This document shows positions 35,728 to 47,100 of a stretch of 64,000 nucleotides of DNA, in pieces; within the stretch, counting starts at the first letter, position 1; the number at the start of each line of letters is the position of its first letter. A model generated the notes under the pieces. The model searched no databases. It was not told the origin of the DNA and was given only the letters and a program-made list of their open reading frames with translations. The translations under genes were made by a program, and so were the position numbers. Location: contig JAPTYO010000003.1 of NCBI GenBank assembly GCA_036873135.1, positions 32,244,763 through 32,308,762 of the forward strand, read 5' to 3'. Origin of the DNA: Clarkia xantiana subsp. parviflora (lineage: Eukaryota > Streptophyta > Magnoliopsida > Myrtales > Onagraceae).

Positions 35728-37948
35728 CTACTTAAGAACCGCAGCAAGGCCACCAACAACCGAAGATTTCAAGGACGGAGAGACTGGAGCATTTCCAAAG
35801 AACACATCGAAGAGGGCAAATGTGACATTTTGCGACTCGATGGTAGCATCTGAAATAGTTGGCAACCCTTGTGATGAGACAGCAACCTGTAAACAAGTAG
35901 CTAATATTAAAAAACAGTACAACAACCCTTGATTGTGTTTGAAATAAATGTTGCAGAGAAGACTCACAAGCATTTTCGATGGTTCGGGCCATGTCAAGAA
36001 TACGTTGGTCCCTTTCTTGAGATCACGTCCTTGAAAGATGCTGCGAAACGTGGAAAGGGCAGCTTCATCGACGCTATTTAACAACTTGATTCTTGGAGTT
36101 ATGGCTTCATTCAAGGCTTCCCAGAATGTTTTTCCATCCACATCTCTCACCAAAACAATCCATAGAGACTTCTCAAAGGGAGCTACATATCAAGTACAAG
36201 TAGTGTATTGTTAGAACCTCGGAAAACTAATCTCGAAACAAAAAGAGATGGTTTTTATTTATTCTCCATTTTTTACCTTGAAATATCGAGTTAAACAAGG
36301 ACCCGTCTTGCTCAATTTCCTTTGTTGATTTCCCCTTCCAAGTAAGTAAATTAGATGCAATTGACGGGTTTGTGTAAAACCCGACAGCGTAGACCTTGAC
36401 ACCGATGATGGCAAAAACCTTCTCCCTATATCCTAAACACATTTATTTATGATGATAGATCAACATTAGTGTTACAAGTTTTCATCTCAAGTTAAATTTT
36501 TTATGCTTATTAGTAAGTAAATTCACAAATAAGTAGCCACTGACCTGTTCCCAGTAAAGACAGTGACTTGGAGCAACCTGGTAATGATAAGGATGTTGGG
36601 AACTTCACATTTGTTTTTGGTTCCTCTACATACTGCTCACTGCCAACTGCAGACATCAATTTCAGTGTTCATAGTTCATACAGTTATGCATATCCATACA
36701 TATATTCCACAAAAAAGACCTTGAATTCTTGCTTTGGGTTAAATATTACAAAGTTGGTAGCTGAAGCTTGCCAACTCGAACAAATTGCTAGCTCAACTTG
36801 TTCAACCGTGCAATTAGCTAGATTTTTGTCCAAAAAAACTTCAGCTAGCAATTTTTCTGAATGGACAAACTTCAGCTAGCATTATGGCAGTTAACCCTTT
36901 TGCTTTATATCTTCAAGTGTAAAGTTGGTGATGTTAAATTCTACATTTGGCCGAGCCCAACTCAATGGACTAACATAAAGTAACCATTTATATAAATGGG
37001 TGTTTCATCCTAAAACTAATGGCTAAAGAAGATGATGTAGCCCACTTGTTTATACGGTACTCTCAATCTATTAAACCCACCGATGTGTGATTCCAATCTC
37101 ATGGTGGAGTCAACACACCCCACATCGTGATGACACTATTAAGGCACCACATTTTCAAATCCGAACTGGTTGAGACAAATTTCAACAAACCCCTCGCAAG
37201 CCTAGGCCTGAACCAGACAACTCTGATACGTGGAGTTAAAAAGGACGCAAACCCACAAACCCAACGTCGTTAATTGGAACCAGACTTTGATACCATGTTA
37301 ATTTCCACACTGAATCGAGCCAAATCCAACGGGCCAACATAGAACAACTAATTTATTGGTGATCATAGCAAAATGACATACTCAATAGGAAGATAAGTAA
37401 CAACAAATGTCACACTTTGGTGTATAATGATTGTGACTTTTTCAGTGTTTAATTGAAGTCCCCATTGTTAAATGATGTGATAAATGTTAAACTTTAGACT
37501 AACCACTTATGAAACAAGATTCCAAATTGCATGCTCTAAACTATATGGAAGTTCAAACTAAAACTTGATCAACTGCCTTAAAACTTTAATATGATAGGTG
37601 AATGCGTGATTTAACCTTTATACTTCAACAATAAACATGATACTAATCCAATCCATTGCAATGCAATTTCTTAAGAACCCAAGATCGAATTTTCGCAATT
37701 ACGCTAATACAGACAGTGGAAATGCAGTTTAAATGAGCAGACAAATCAGAAGTCACAAACTTGCCTGAAGATGCAGCCGTCACGCAGAAACGGCGGCTAT
37801 TTCTCCGATGAGTAGAGAATTTAACATTCTGGGAGCGGCAATGTTGCTGCTGCTGTGGAGTTGTTGCAACTGTATTATAGATTCTGGGACTTGGGTTAGC
37901 GATTCCATGCGGAATAATGTGAGATGCAATTGTGGAGAGACTCTGCAT
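35728..37948 (-). CDS. FAP3: Chloroplast fatty-acid-binding protein FAP3 (chalcone-isomerase fold)
   Basis: Five exons (transcript order): 37948-37765, 36646-36545, 36432-36277, 36182-35968, 35886-35728; 816 bases, 271 residues. Exon 1 (61 residues, [20 protein letters not shown], Ser/Arg-rich) is a plastid transit peptide. The rest is the chalcone-isomerase-like domain: [74 protein letters not shown], and [20 protein letters not shown] near the C-terminus. FAP3-type proteins bind plastid fatty acids and are non-catalytic relatives of chalcone isomerase. Intron 1 uses a GC donor (CAG|GCAAGT); the phase joins correctly only with this site. The 3' end lies only 11 bases from the stop of the convergent kinase gene. 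Confidence 0.9.
36647..37764. other. FAP3 intron 1 with LTR-like fragments
   Basis: The 1.1 kb GC-AG intron contains two similar phrases, GACTAACATAAAGTAAC (36969) and GGCCAACATAGAACAAC (37331). Near the second, on the minus strand, TTAACATGGTATCAAAGTC resembles an LTR end followed by an initiator-Met primer site. A truncated TRIM-like insertion in antisense orientation to the plus strand is plausible but unproven. Confidence 0.35.
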
Positions 37949-38364
37949 TGTGCAACACTTACTTTCTGGGTATTTCTGATTCGAATGAGTTCCAAACTCT
38001 TAAGAATGAAAAAAAAAAAAACAGAGTTTTGTTTTTGTTGTTCAACTGCTCCAATTTAATGTTCAACTGTTTCACTACTTCTGGCCAATCACGTGGCGCC
38101 ACCTGGATGCTATCCATAAGCTGGAAGATTTTTTTTTTTTTTTTTTTCTAATTTGGAAGAAGACCATGGAAAGAGTGAACACCAACCTGGATGGAAAACA
38201 CATGTAAAAAATGTAATATATTTGATTTTTTTTACCAATATATGTTTTAGCAAAGTTTTTTTGGGCCAAATTTGTAACAAGTTTCAAAACGTGTTAGTTG
38301 ACACTTTGTTCAATCATCTTTGTACATGATACATGTCAGAAAAATCATAGGAGCTGGCTTAAGT

Positions 38365-38469
38365 GTTGTCAAGTTTATTTATACTTGAATTTCTGACAAT
38401 TGGATCAAAGTATCGAAATTCGTCAGAATTCCAATGGTCAGAAATTCAAGTTTAAATAAACTTGACAAC
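38365..38469. repeat. Intergenic hairpin repeat
   Basis: Arms containing GTTGTCAAGTTTATTTATAC and its inverse GTTTAAATAAACTTGACAAC, extended by TTGAATTTCTGAC and its inverse, fold into one hairpin of about 105 bp. No gene seen between 37949 and 39239 apart from the promoters of the flanking genes. Confidence 0.8.
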
Positions 38470-39239
38470 AAATTAGCCAACCCCTAAATCATATGCGCAA
38501 AATTATCTTTAAGTTTATAAAATTATTCAAATAATTTTTTAAATGTCAAAAGCAAAATCTAATAACATATACTAATAGTGTTCTGATTCAATTGAAACTT
38601 AATTGATTCCAATCAGTTGGTAAATTATTGTTAGTGAGTGTTTATGTCTATTTGTGCCTATATATATTTACTAAAATCAAACATAATTTTTATTTTTTTT
38701 GAAAAAGACACTATTCTCTATAGGCGGAGCTTTTGATGCCCAAGTAAGTTAAAAACAAAAAGGTAAAACAGCATAAATAAAGACCAAGAAAAAAGAGTCA
38801 CATGTTAGATGTCTTGTTGTTGAAGACTGTAAAAACCATTGGAGGAGACAGCAGCCTTTTGTTTCTGTCCTCCGTTCCGTTCTTCTTCCCCACATCCAAC
38901 GGTTGAGGTTGAATTCTTTCTAACCAATCCCAGAAGAAGATTCTCTAGCCATTATAATGAATAGATAAGCCCCTGCATAAATAGTTGCTCTCGGTTAGTT
39001 TGTTGTGATTTATTCGGCCTAATGCGAAATTCTTACACATGAATGTTGATTCATTCTCTCATCTAATAGCTGAAATAAAATAAACTCGATTATATAAATA
39101 GCCAACAATTGTAAAGTCTCAAGCTCCGGGTTGTAAAGTCTCAAAGATTCTCTGTATCAGTCACTTCATCTTTCTATAGAAGCTAGCTACATAGCAGCTG
39201 CAGCTTCGGGTTATCACTACATCTATCAAGCATTCAATC

Positions 39240-40872
39240 ATGGCCAATGCATCAGTAGCATCATTTATATCCTTTGTCACATTGTTCATCTTTTTCCTCA
39301 CGTTAGGTACCTCTTTCCTAACTACCTCTCTATTATAGTGTCTATTAAGTGTCTTGCATTCTGATTTTTTGCATTTTCGGCATTTTTATCATTTCAGATT
39401 TAGTATTTACTACCTTAATGAGCTTGTTAGCAGAACAAAAACTCATCTGTTTTCAGTCACTTTGTAGAATAAGTTCAGTTTTGATCTCAGATTGTCGGAT
39501 TAGTATTGAGAAATCGTAGAGCAGCATCTCTGAGATGCGAAAAATCTGCTGGCTGAATATGACCAAATCAAGAACTTGGATATGAAGTAGGTAGGACTAT
39601 GTCTATGGCTGGATTCTGCTAAACTATTTGAGTTTACTGGTGAAAATGCAGCAATCTGGCTTGTGGAATGTCAATGTTGAATACTATTTGATCCAAAACT
39701 GTTTTACTTGGTTAAGCTGTTTGCACCATGTTAGCTTTGGTTAACTTATCATTTTCAATCTTGATGAATGGTCGTTTTTAGAATGTTGCTCAATGCGAAG
39801 CCATAAATTTCCCATCCAATTTTCCATTAAATGCTGATGTGGCAGTGACAAAAAAGTGATGCATTGACAGAAATGTATTATGTTAATCATAATCATGTAT
39901 TCTTCATGTTCTTCATTTTTTTTTTAAAAAAAAAAAATCGATATTAGAACACGGATCACATAACTTTTCTATTCGTCATGTCATTCTTTTGTCCACCACA
40001 TTTTGTCAATGTAAATTCAGGGACGAAACTAAAACTTATGTTCATGGAGCAAAAATTGAGTTAGGACCTAGGGGTAAGTAGTATAAAAGTTTTAAGGGGG
40101 CCAATGTAAGAATTTAAAGTGGTAAACCGACAGTAATGATAATTTTTTTTGGGTAAACATAGAACGTCATAAAAAGTTGAGGGGCAATTAGCAATATTAT
40201 TCCCTTGTCAATATTTGCCCCATTGTCTCAGTGTAGCTCTCTGTCCTTGAATGTAACCAACTAGCACTATTATTCCAAAACCTAACATTGACAATAATAA
40301 GTAGCCAAATAAGCATGTTTCTAATAACTAACATTTTCCAATGGACACTCTTTGTCAGGATTGGCTGAAACTTCTTCTGATGGGCAGGTATTATTTCCTC
40401 TACTAAACTATATAGATCAAATTATTGGTCTAAAATGGTAAAAATTGTTCTCAAACTTATTAGTTGATATCTATGATCCCCAGTTATCGGGTTCAAAGGC
40501 GGTCGATCAACGTAAAACATGGTGCATTCCTAAGCCATCTGCAGATCAAGCAACACTGCTAGTAAACATCAACTATGCATGTTCTCAACCTCAGGTGGAC
40601 TGCAAGATCCTTCAAAAGGGATACCCGTGCTACGGTCCGGACAATCTGGTGAACCATGCCTCCATTGCCATGAACATGTATTACCAGTCCAAAGGCAGGA
40701 ACCCTTGGAACTGTGACTTCAAGGGATCTGGCCTCATTGTCGTGACCGACCCAAGTAATATACTGATAGAAACATCGTGTTTATACGGTTAGATAGATTT
40801 TGTGTGTGTTTTTGTTGACTAATCTGCAGTTCTTCGCGATTTGCAGGCTATGGAAACTGTATCTATCCATGA
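39240..40872 (+). CDS. Secreted X8 (CBM43) domain protein, callose-binding-like
   Basis: Four exons: 39240-39306, 40359-40387, 40484-40754, 40847-40872 (393 bases, 130 residues), all GT-AG and in frame. Residues 1-23 (MANASVASFISFVTLFIFFL) form a signal peptide. The remainder is one X8 domain with six cysteines in the expected order: TWCIPKPSADQATLLVNINY, YACSQPQVDCKILQKGYPCY, the NHASIAMNMYYQSKGRNPWN segment, NCDF, and a final GNCIYP. X8/CBM43 domains bind beta-1,3-glucan (callose), as in plasmodesmata callose-binding proteins. The protein ends right after the sixth Cys, so there is no Ser/Pro linker or GPI-anchor signal; a secreted, unanchored apoplastic protein is predicted. Exon 4 encodes only the last eight residues, so an unspliced reading (stop at 40791) would lose the last Cys. 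Confidence 0.88.
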
Positions 40873-41265
40873 AGACAACAATAATGTTTGGTTTGGTTTT
40901 CATTGTGTTCGGTTACAAAGAGATATTTTCTAGGCAACTGACTAGGTAGGTTTTAGAGTCATAATCAGTGATTGAAGTTGTAGTCTTAGTATTTTGTTGA
41001 GTGGCTTCTTGGACCTATGTGTTTGTTATGTTTATCTGTTCCTTTAAGAAGAGACCTGCAAAAAAAAAAAAACACTCCCTGATCACATCTGATTACTTAT
41101 TAGTCCAAATGTAATAATATACTACTCAATAATCTTGCATTGGAAACTATATGGGTAAGGTAGCTTCATCATTGAAGATGTGTAACATTGCTCAAACTCG
41201 AGTCACTATCGCCACTAGCCTAACGTATCCTGATCGAGTCCAACACCAACCCAACTACATCAAGT

Positions 41266-41692
41266 TAATGGAGCAAAAATGAACTATAGAGCTTTAGTTT
41301 AAGGGATGAACAACTAAACCGAGACATCTGATTAATGGATGAACGACCGAACTGCTACATTACATTACATAGTTGGCATATAATCTTTTTTTACTAGATA
41401 GTCTAGTTTCTTTAACTCAAAAGGGGAATAATTTACAGTTTGACACAACTGTTTTGAATGATTCCGACTTGAAGGTTGTGTTTATGCCTCAAAAGAAATC
41501 ATTCAGAACAGTTGTGTCGTTCCGTAAACCATTGCTCATTTGAGTTAAAGAAACTAGACTACCTAGTTAGAAAAGATTAAAAACCGACCAGTAGCAATTT
41601 AGCCGTTTATATCTTAATTAGATATTTTAGTTCAGCCATTTATCCTTTAACCAAAGGTCTTTGGTTCATTTTGCTCCTTAAATGCAGTTCAA
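41266..41692. mobile_element. Large foldback element between the X8 gene and the repeat complex
   Basis: Outer arms: GGAGCAAAAATGAAC on the left against GTTCATTTTGCTCC on the right. Inner arms: TAGTCTAGTTTCTTTAACTC against GAGTTAAAGAAACTAGACTA, then GACACAACTGTTTTGAATGA against TCATTCAGAACAGTTGTGTC. The symmetry centre is near 41480. About 425 bp, non-coding. Confidence 0.75.
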
Positions 41693-43136
41693 CTGTTCAT
41701 CCAGTAACCAGAGATCCCGGCTTACACGACCATGTGCGAGTGTAAATTCTTCTAGGTGTATGTGTGTATAAATAAATTATACTACGGGTGTTATCCACTT
41801 GATGATTTTGTTGGTCACGCTTGGCAAAAAAAAAAAAAAAAATCACTCCTAGGTTACCCATGGGAACCAAAAAAAAAAACTTAATGATCAAAGCAGAAGT
41901 TAAGGGCTAAACTGAAGATTCCAAAACGTAAAGAGGACGAAATAAGAATTTGTTAACTGTCAGTAAGGCAGCATTCATGGACCACTCTATGGAACGGCCG
42001 CTGTTTGATGCGGCCTAATTTCCACCAATCAGAGGCCTGTATTTAATGGCAAACTTGTAATTTCGTTTAAAAAAGAAAAAATGCGGTTTAGTGGTTCTTG
42101 TCACATCATATCACATCACTTAAGTGAATTAGACCACGGTTCGAAGATTTATCCAGACCGAATGTGAAGTTTGAACAGACGTTTGAATAAGATGAAGAAG
42201 ATAAGCAGGAGAGAGGGACAGAATCTTCTTTTCCCTTTTCTTTAGATTATTTTTCAATAACCGTGCCAAAAAGTAAGAGAGATAAAGACTCTTCTTTACC
42301 CATTTATTTAATATATATATATATATATTTATATTTTCATGACTGTGCAAAAGTTATCTTACTATTTATTAACTGCATACGTAGTTCTATTCTAATATAA
42401 TTATGTTCAAATTTACTAAATTCTCTTTTAAATCACCGATTATAGCCAATAATTTTTTTCTATTCAGTTATATTGATGTCTACCTTAGGCATTATTTGGA
42501 TAAATATATATTAATAATATCAAGTTATTTTTTTCCAATTATTTTAGGGTATCAATTTATATGATTATTTTATATATTATAATAGTAATGATAAGGAATA
42601 TAATATTAAAAAAATTCAACCACTAAGGCATAGTGGAAATACTAAACCCCTAGTCAAGTTTACTGTAAACCTTATCCATACCCTAAATGAAAACCACCAC
42701 CAAAGTAAATAAAAAAATGACATTTAAATAATTAATTAATATTATGGAATATAATTCATGCACATAAAATAATTTTAGTTGCTACTGATTTCATATATCA
42801 ATTGGAACAAATATAATAGAATTAAATATTAAATTAAAAAAAAATTCAACCACTAAGGCATAGTGGAAATACTAAACTCCTAGTCAAGTTTACTGTAAAC
42901 CTTATCCATACCCTAAATGAAAACCACCACCAGAGTAAATCAAAAAATGGACATTTAAATAATTAATTAATATTATGGAATATAATTCATGCACCTAAAT
43001 TATTTTAGTTGCTACTGATTTCATATATCAATTGGAACAAATATAATAGAATTAAATATTAAATTTTAAAAAAATACAACCACTAAGGCATAGTGGAAAT
43101 ACTAAACCCCTAGTCAAGTTTACTGTAAACCTTATC

Positions 43137-44078
43137 TGATGGATATACGCCCAATTTGAACCCGTTGACTCCCGAACCGTTGTATTTTTATCGTCCCATT
43201 TATGATTGCAAATCGAAACTTCAACCCGGACACTTCGCGAGAACACCAACGGCTCGGACGGGGCCGAAGCGCCCGTCCGACAACGAAGGACTCACCTAGG
43301 TGAGGTCGGGTGGCCACACCCGACCTCCCCTAGGGGAGATCGGGTCAGCCAACCCGATCTCCCCTAGGGGAGATCGGGTGGACCAACCCGATCTCTCCTA
43401 GGAGAGATCGGGTCAGCCGACCCGATCTCTCCTAGGAGAGATCGGGTCGGCCAACCCGATCTCTCCTAGGAGAGATCGGGTCGGCTGACCCGATCCCTCC
43501 TAGGAGGGATGGGGTTGGCCAACCCCACCCTCCCTAGGAGGGGTTGGGTGCCCTCACCCAACCCCTACCCTTGGGGGTCGGATTTCTCCCCCCCCCCAAG
43601 GGTCCCGACACCCCTCTCAGACGCCCATGCTCGGTCCAGTCTGCCTACCTCCTCCGAATCCTAAGGTCTTAATTATATACTTAAAGGTTAATTAATTGTG
43701 TTTAGAGGTTAACGATGTCATTAAGCCACCTTAATGACACCGTTGCCTATAAATACCCCACCTTCACAACTCATTTGGGCATCTTGGCCATTTGAACAAT
43801 TTAGCTCTGACATCTCTCTAGCTTTATCTCTCTAGAAATATAGTTCTGACTTAGGCATCGGAGAGGGTTCACCAGGCACCACCCCCCCTCCTCCGTGTCT
43901 GGTATTGCCCCTTTTGCAGGGCAAAGGGAGAGAAGAAGAGAAGGAACCAAGGGAAGAAGGAAAGGAAGAAGGACATAGACAAAGGCAAGGCAACTCGAGA
44001 AGACCGGATCATACACATCCCCCATAAGGAGTGAGATCAAAGCCGACACCCCGTTGACCTAGATCTCATAACTTAACA
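43137..44078 (+). repeat. 5' LTR (942 bp)
   Basis: TG...CA ends, TATA box CTATAAATA (43748-43756), a GC-rich hairpin array at 43293-43600 and a purine-rich stretch (43915-43990). It is 33 bp longer than the 3' LTR: one extra 34 bp hairpin unit minus a one-base difference in a C run near 43885. Confidence 0.95.
43285..43605 (+). repeat. Array of palindromic 34 bp units in the 5' LTR
   Basis: Eight CCTAGG centres are spaced about 34 bp apart, each flanked by inverse arms such as GAGAGATCGGGT / ACCCGATCTCTC. The 3' LTR (53005-53285) has seven. Stem sequences differ between units but stay complementary. The array is followed by a further pairing of ACCCTTGGGGG with CCCCCCAAGGGT. Confidence 0.9.
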
Positions 44079-44080
44079 CT

Positions 44081-44096
44081 TGGCGCCGTCTGTAGG
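44081..44096 (+). promoter_or_regulatory. Primer-binding site of the LTR element
   Basis: TGGCGCCGTCTGTAGG starts two bases after the 5' LTR. The TGGCGCC start is complementary to a tRNA 3' end finishing GGCGCCA, as in many plant gypsy elements. Which tRNA is used is not decided here. Confidence 0.7.
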
Positions 44097-44129
44097 CTTC
44101 GGACAGAAAGCCTGGCTATTACACGAGCT

Positions 44130-47100
44130 ATGACGAACAGTAGGGTGTCCAGGCCCCAACACCCACCCGGGGGCAATGGGCGGAGAAGAGAACCCATACC
44201 TCCAGGGAGGCGGCCTGACCCTGGGAAGCAGCCAATGCATTCAGAGCCCCAAGAAATACCACAACCTCCTCAGCAACAGAACAACCAGGAGGGAGGACCT
44301 TCACGCCCAGCTGGGGCTGAGTCCTCCACAGCCTCCACCCCCCGGGCAAGAAGGCCACAGAGAGCAAGAGGACAACAGGGAGTGCCTTCCCACAACACGG
44401 CACCCCCTGAGGGATACTATTATGAAGAGCAACCCCAAGGGTACCCGTATGGGATGCCAGCACAGAGAGGTGGCAACCGCGCCCACACAGCATATGCAAG
44501 GCAGGCATACACCCAAGGGACTTATACTGAAGCTCATGAGGAGGAGCAGATCCCGGCAGAAGAGCACTACCCGCACCCTCAAGCAGGGCAGCGAGAGGAG
44601 CAAAGAAGATATTACCAGGAGCCACCCCCAGAGGGAAGGCAACAATTCGTGCCTCCTAGGCAACAGCAGAACAACAGGGCTTACACCCCGTTTGGGGAGG
44701 AAAGACAAGCAAGACCTCCAAGGAGGCAAGACTTCTATGAAGCACCCCAGCAGGCGTATCAAGAGTACACCTACAGTCCATACCAGCAGGGACAAGGGAA
44801 CCCAGTAAGCCCAGTCTACAACTACAATGGATATCAGAGGGATTATACTCCGGCACAGGTAGTGATCACCCCGGAGGAGATAGAAGCCATGATAACCCGG
44901 AAATTGAATGAGTCAAAGAAACCCAGCTTGCATTGTCTAAGTGACAAGACGAACCACCCTTTCACAAAGGAACTGGAGATGAACAGAGTGCCAGACTCCC
45001 TGCACACAGTGCAAATTGCAAAGTATAATGGGAAGGGAGACCCCCTAGAACATATCCAGCAGCATGAGGCCTCCCTATTTGGGAGGACCACTGATGAAAG
45101 ATACAAGGCACTCCTTTTCCCAAACACCCTATCAGGGGTGGCCTCACATTGGTTCTTCAGCCTGCCCTCCGAGAGCATCCACTCATGGGAGCAGCTAAAA
45201 GCTAAGTTTCTGCAGAGATACCTAGGGGAGAGGAAACTCCTCAAGGGAACAGGCTCCATTGATGATGTAAAACAAGAATACGATGAAACCCTGGCCAGCT
45301 ACTACACTAGGTTCAACCAGAATATCGCAGACATCCAGGGAGACATCACTGAGGGGGAGATAATCAGAGCCTTTATCAGAAACTTAGGTCGCTTTGGGTC
45401 AACATTGGCTGAAAAGATGGCCAAAAAGCCAGCAAGTACCTTGGAGGAGCTTGCAGGGAGAGTTAAAACACATATTGACCTTGAGAGGCACAGGGCAAGC
45501 AAGAAGGCCAAAATCCAGGCAGCTAAGGAAGATAATCAAAGGCCAAACAAAGGAAAGCCACCCCAGGCACCGCAGCAAGCAAGGCAACAAGAGTGGCGTC
45601 CCCCACAGAATACAAGGCAGCAGGAATGGCGTCCGCCACAGCAAAGAAACCAAATGGGTGAACCCTTAAAGGCTAGAGAAATCAATGTCATTAAGTTCAT
45701 CCCACTGAACGCCACTCCAGCCACCGTACTCAGAGAGATGCGGAACCAAAAGCTATGGTCACCCCCTGCAAGGTGGAGAGCCCCAATGGTAGGAAATCAC
45801 AAGGATAGATGGTGTGATAACCACGAGGCTTATGGTCACGACACAAATGAATGCTTTAGCTTAAAGCTAAGCATAAACAACATCGTCCAGAGGGGAGAGC
45901 TGAAGCAGTTCGTAGACCATGGGGGCAATAGCATGCAGCTAGGGCCACCACAGAAAGACAAGGGCAAGGAAAAGGTAGACTATAACCCTCCACCCAACAA
46001 AAGAGGAGTCATCAATATGATACATGGAGGAGCAGCATCAGGTGGCCCAACTGCTAATGCAAGGGAAGTCTATGCATCCAAGCTAAGCTCAGTGCCAAGG
46101 TGGAGGAAAAGACCAAGAGAAGGAGAAGAAGTGAAGATAGAGTTCTCGGAGAAGGACAAAAGCCACATCGTCTTTCCACACGATGATGCTCTAGTTATTA
46201 CTTTAGATATTGATAATTTTGATGTAAAGAGAATTTTGGTGGATGGGGGCAGCTCAGCTGACCTCCTAAGCCTGAGAGTGTTGGAAGAGATAGGGAAAAC
46301 CAAAGGAGACATCAATCCGGTCAACTTCCCTCTAGTTGGCTTCTCAGGGGCAACAAGCTACCCCCTGGGGATGATAACATTGCCAGTGACCATGGGCCAA
46401 GGATGGACCCAGCTGAAGGTAAATGTCAATTTCTTGGTGGTTGAGAGCCTGGGAGCCTACAATGGGATCCTAGGAAGGACAACCATAAATCCATATGAAA
46501 TAGTGCCATCCACTGTTCACCAGAAGCTGAAGTACATCACGGAGAACGGAGTGGGAGAGGTCCTGGGTGATCAACGTACTGCAAGACAATGCTATGTCAA
46601 TTCAATGAGACACGGATCACACAGGACAGACACAGTGGCTGTGGTCATGGCAGGAGCCAACCAGGATAAAAGAAAGAGGGGAGGGAGACAAAGGCAAGGA
46701 AGGAGGAAGAGTGGAGTGACACTCCGCCTGAGCAGGCAGTTTTTTCAAACAGTGCCTACAAGGAGATACAGGGGCAAGGCTGTGAAGGTGACATCCATAC
46801 CTTGGCAGCCAGACACCATAATAGGGAGCAGGACAAGGGATTCCATCCTAAGAGGCTTTCGCTACATAGATGATATTAAGCAAATGCCGCAGGAGTCTAT
46901 ATCAAGTTATTTCCAGAGATTCTTTCATTATGGTGCCAACATGGGCATCACAAGGGGAGAAGCAGTCAGAGCATTCATCAGAAACATGCATCCAAGCTCA
47001 TTCGAGGCCTATGGAGGGCTCTATGAGATAGTAATGACGAGCACAATGAGAGAGCTCAAGACAAGGCTGGATAGGGCGTTTGAACAAGAAGTGGAACAGT

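Noticed and set aside
37110..37145. CCCACATCG motif resembling the upstream element of plant snRNA promoters
   Set aside because: No TATA box at the required spacing and no snRNA-like sequence follows; it lies in an LTR-like intronic fragment.
44128..44625. Minus-strand ORFs opposite the gag region (also 44301-44795, 46998-47426)
   Set aside because: Shadows of the strong plus-strand gag-protease ORF; Leu/Cys/Val-rich composition typical of antisense reading.
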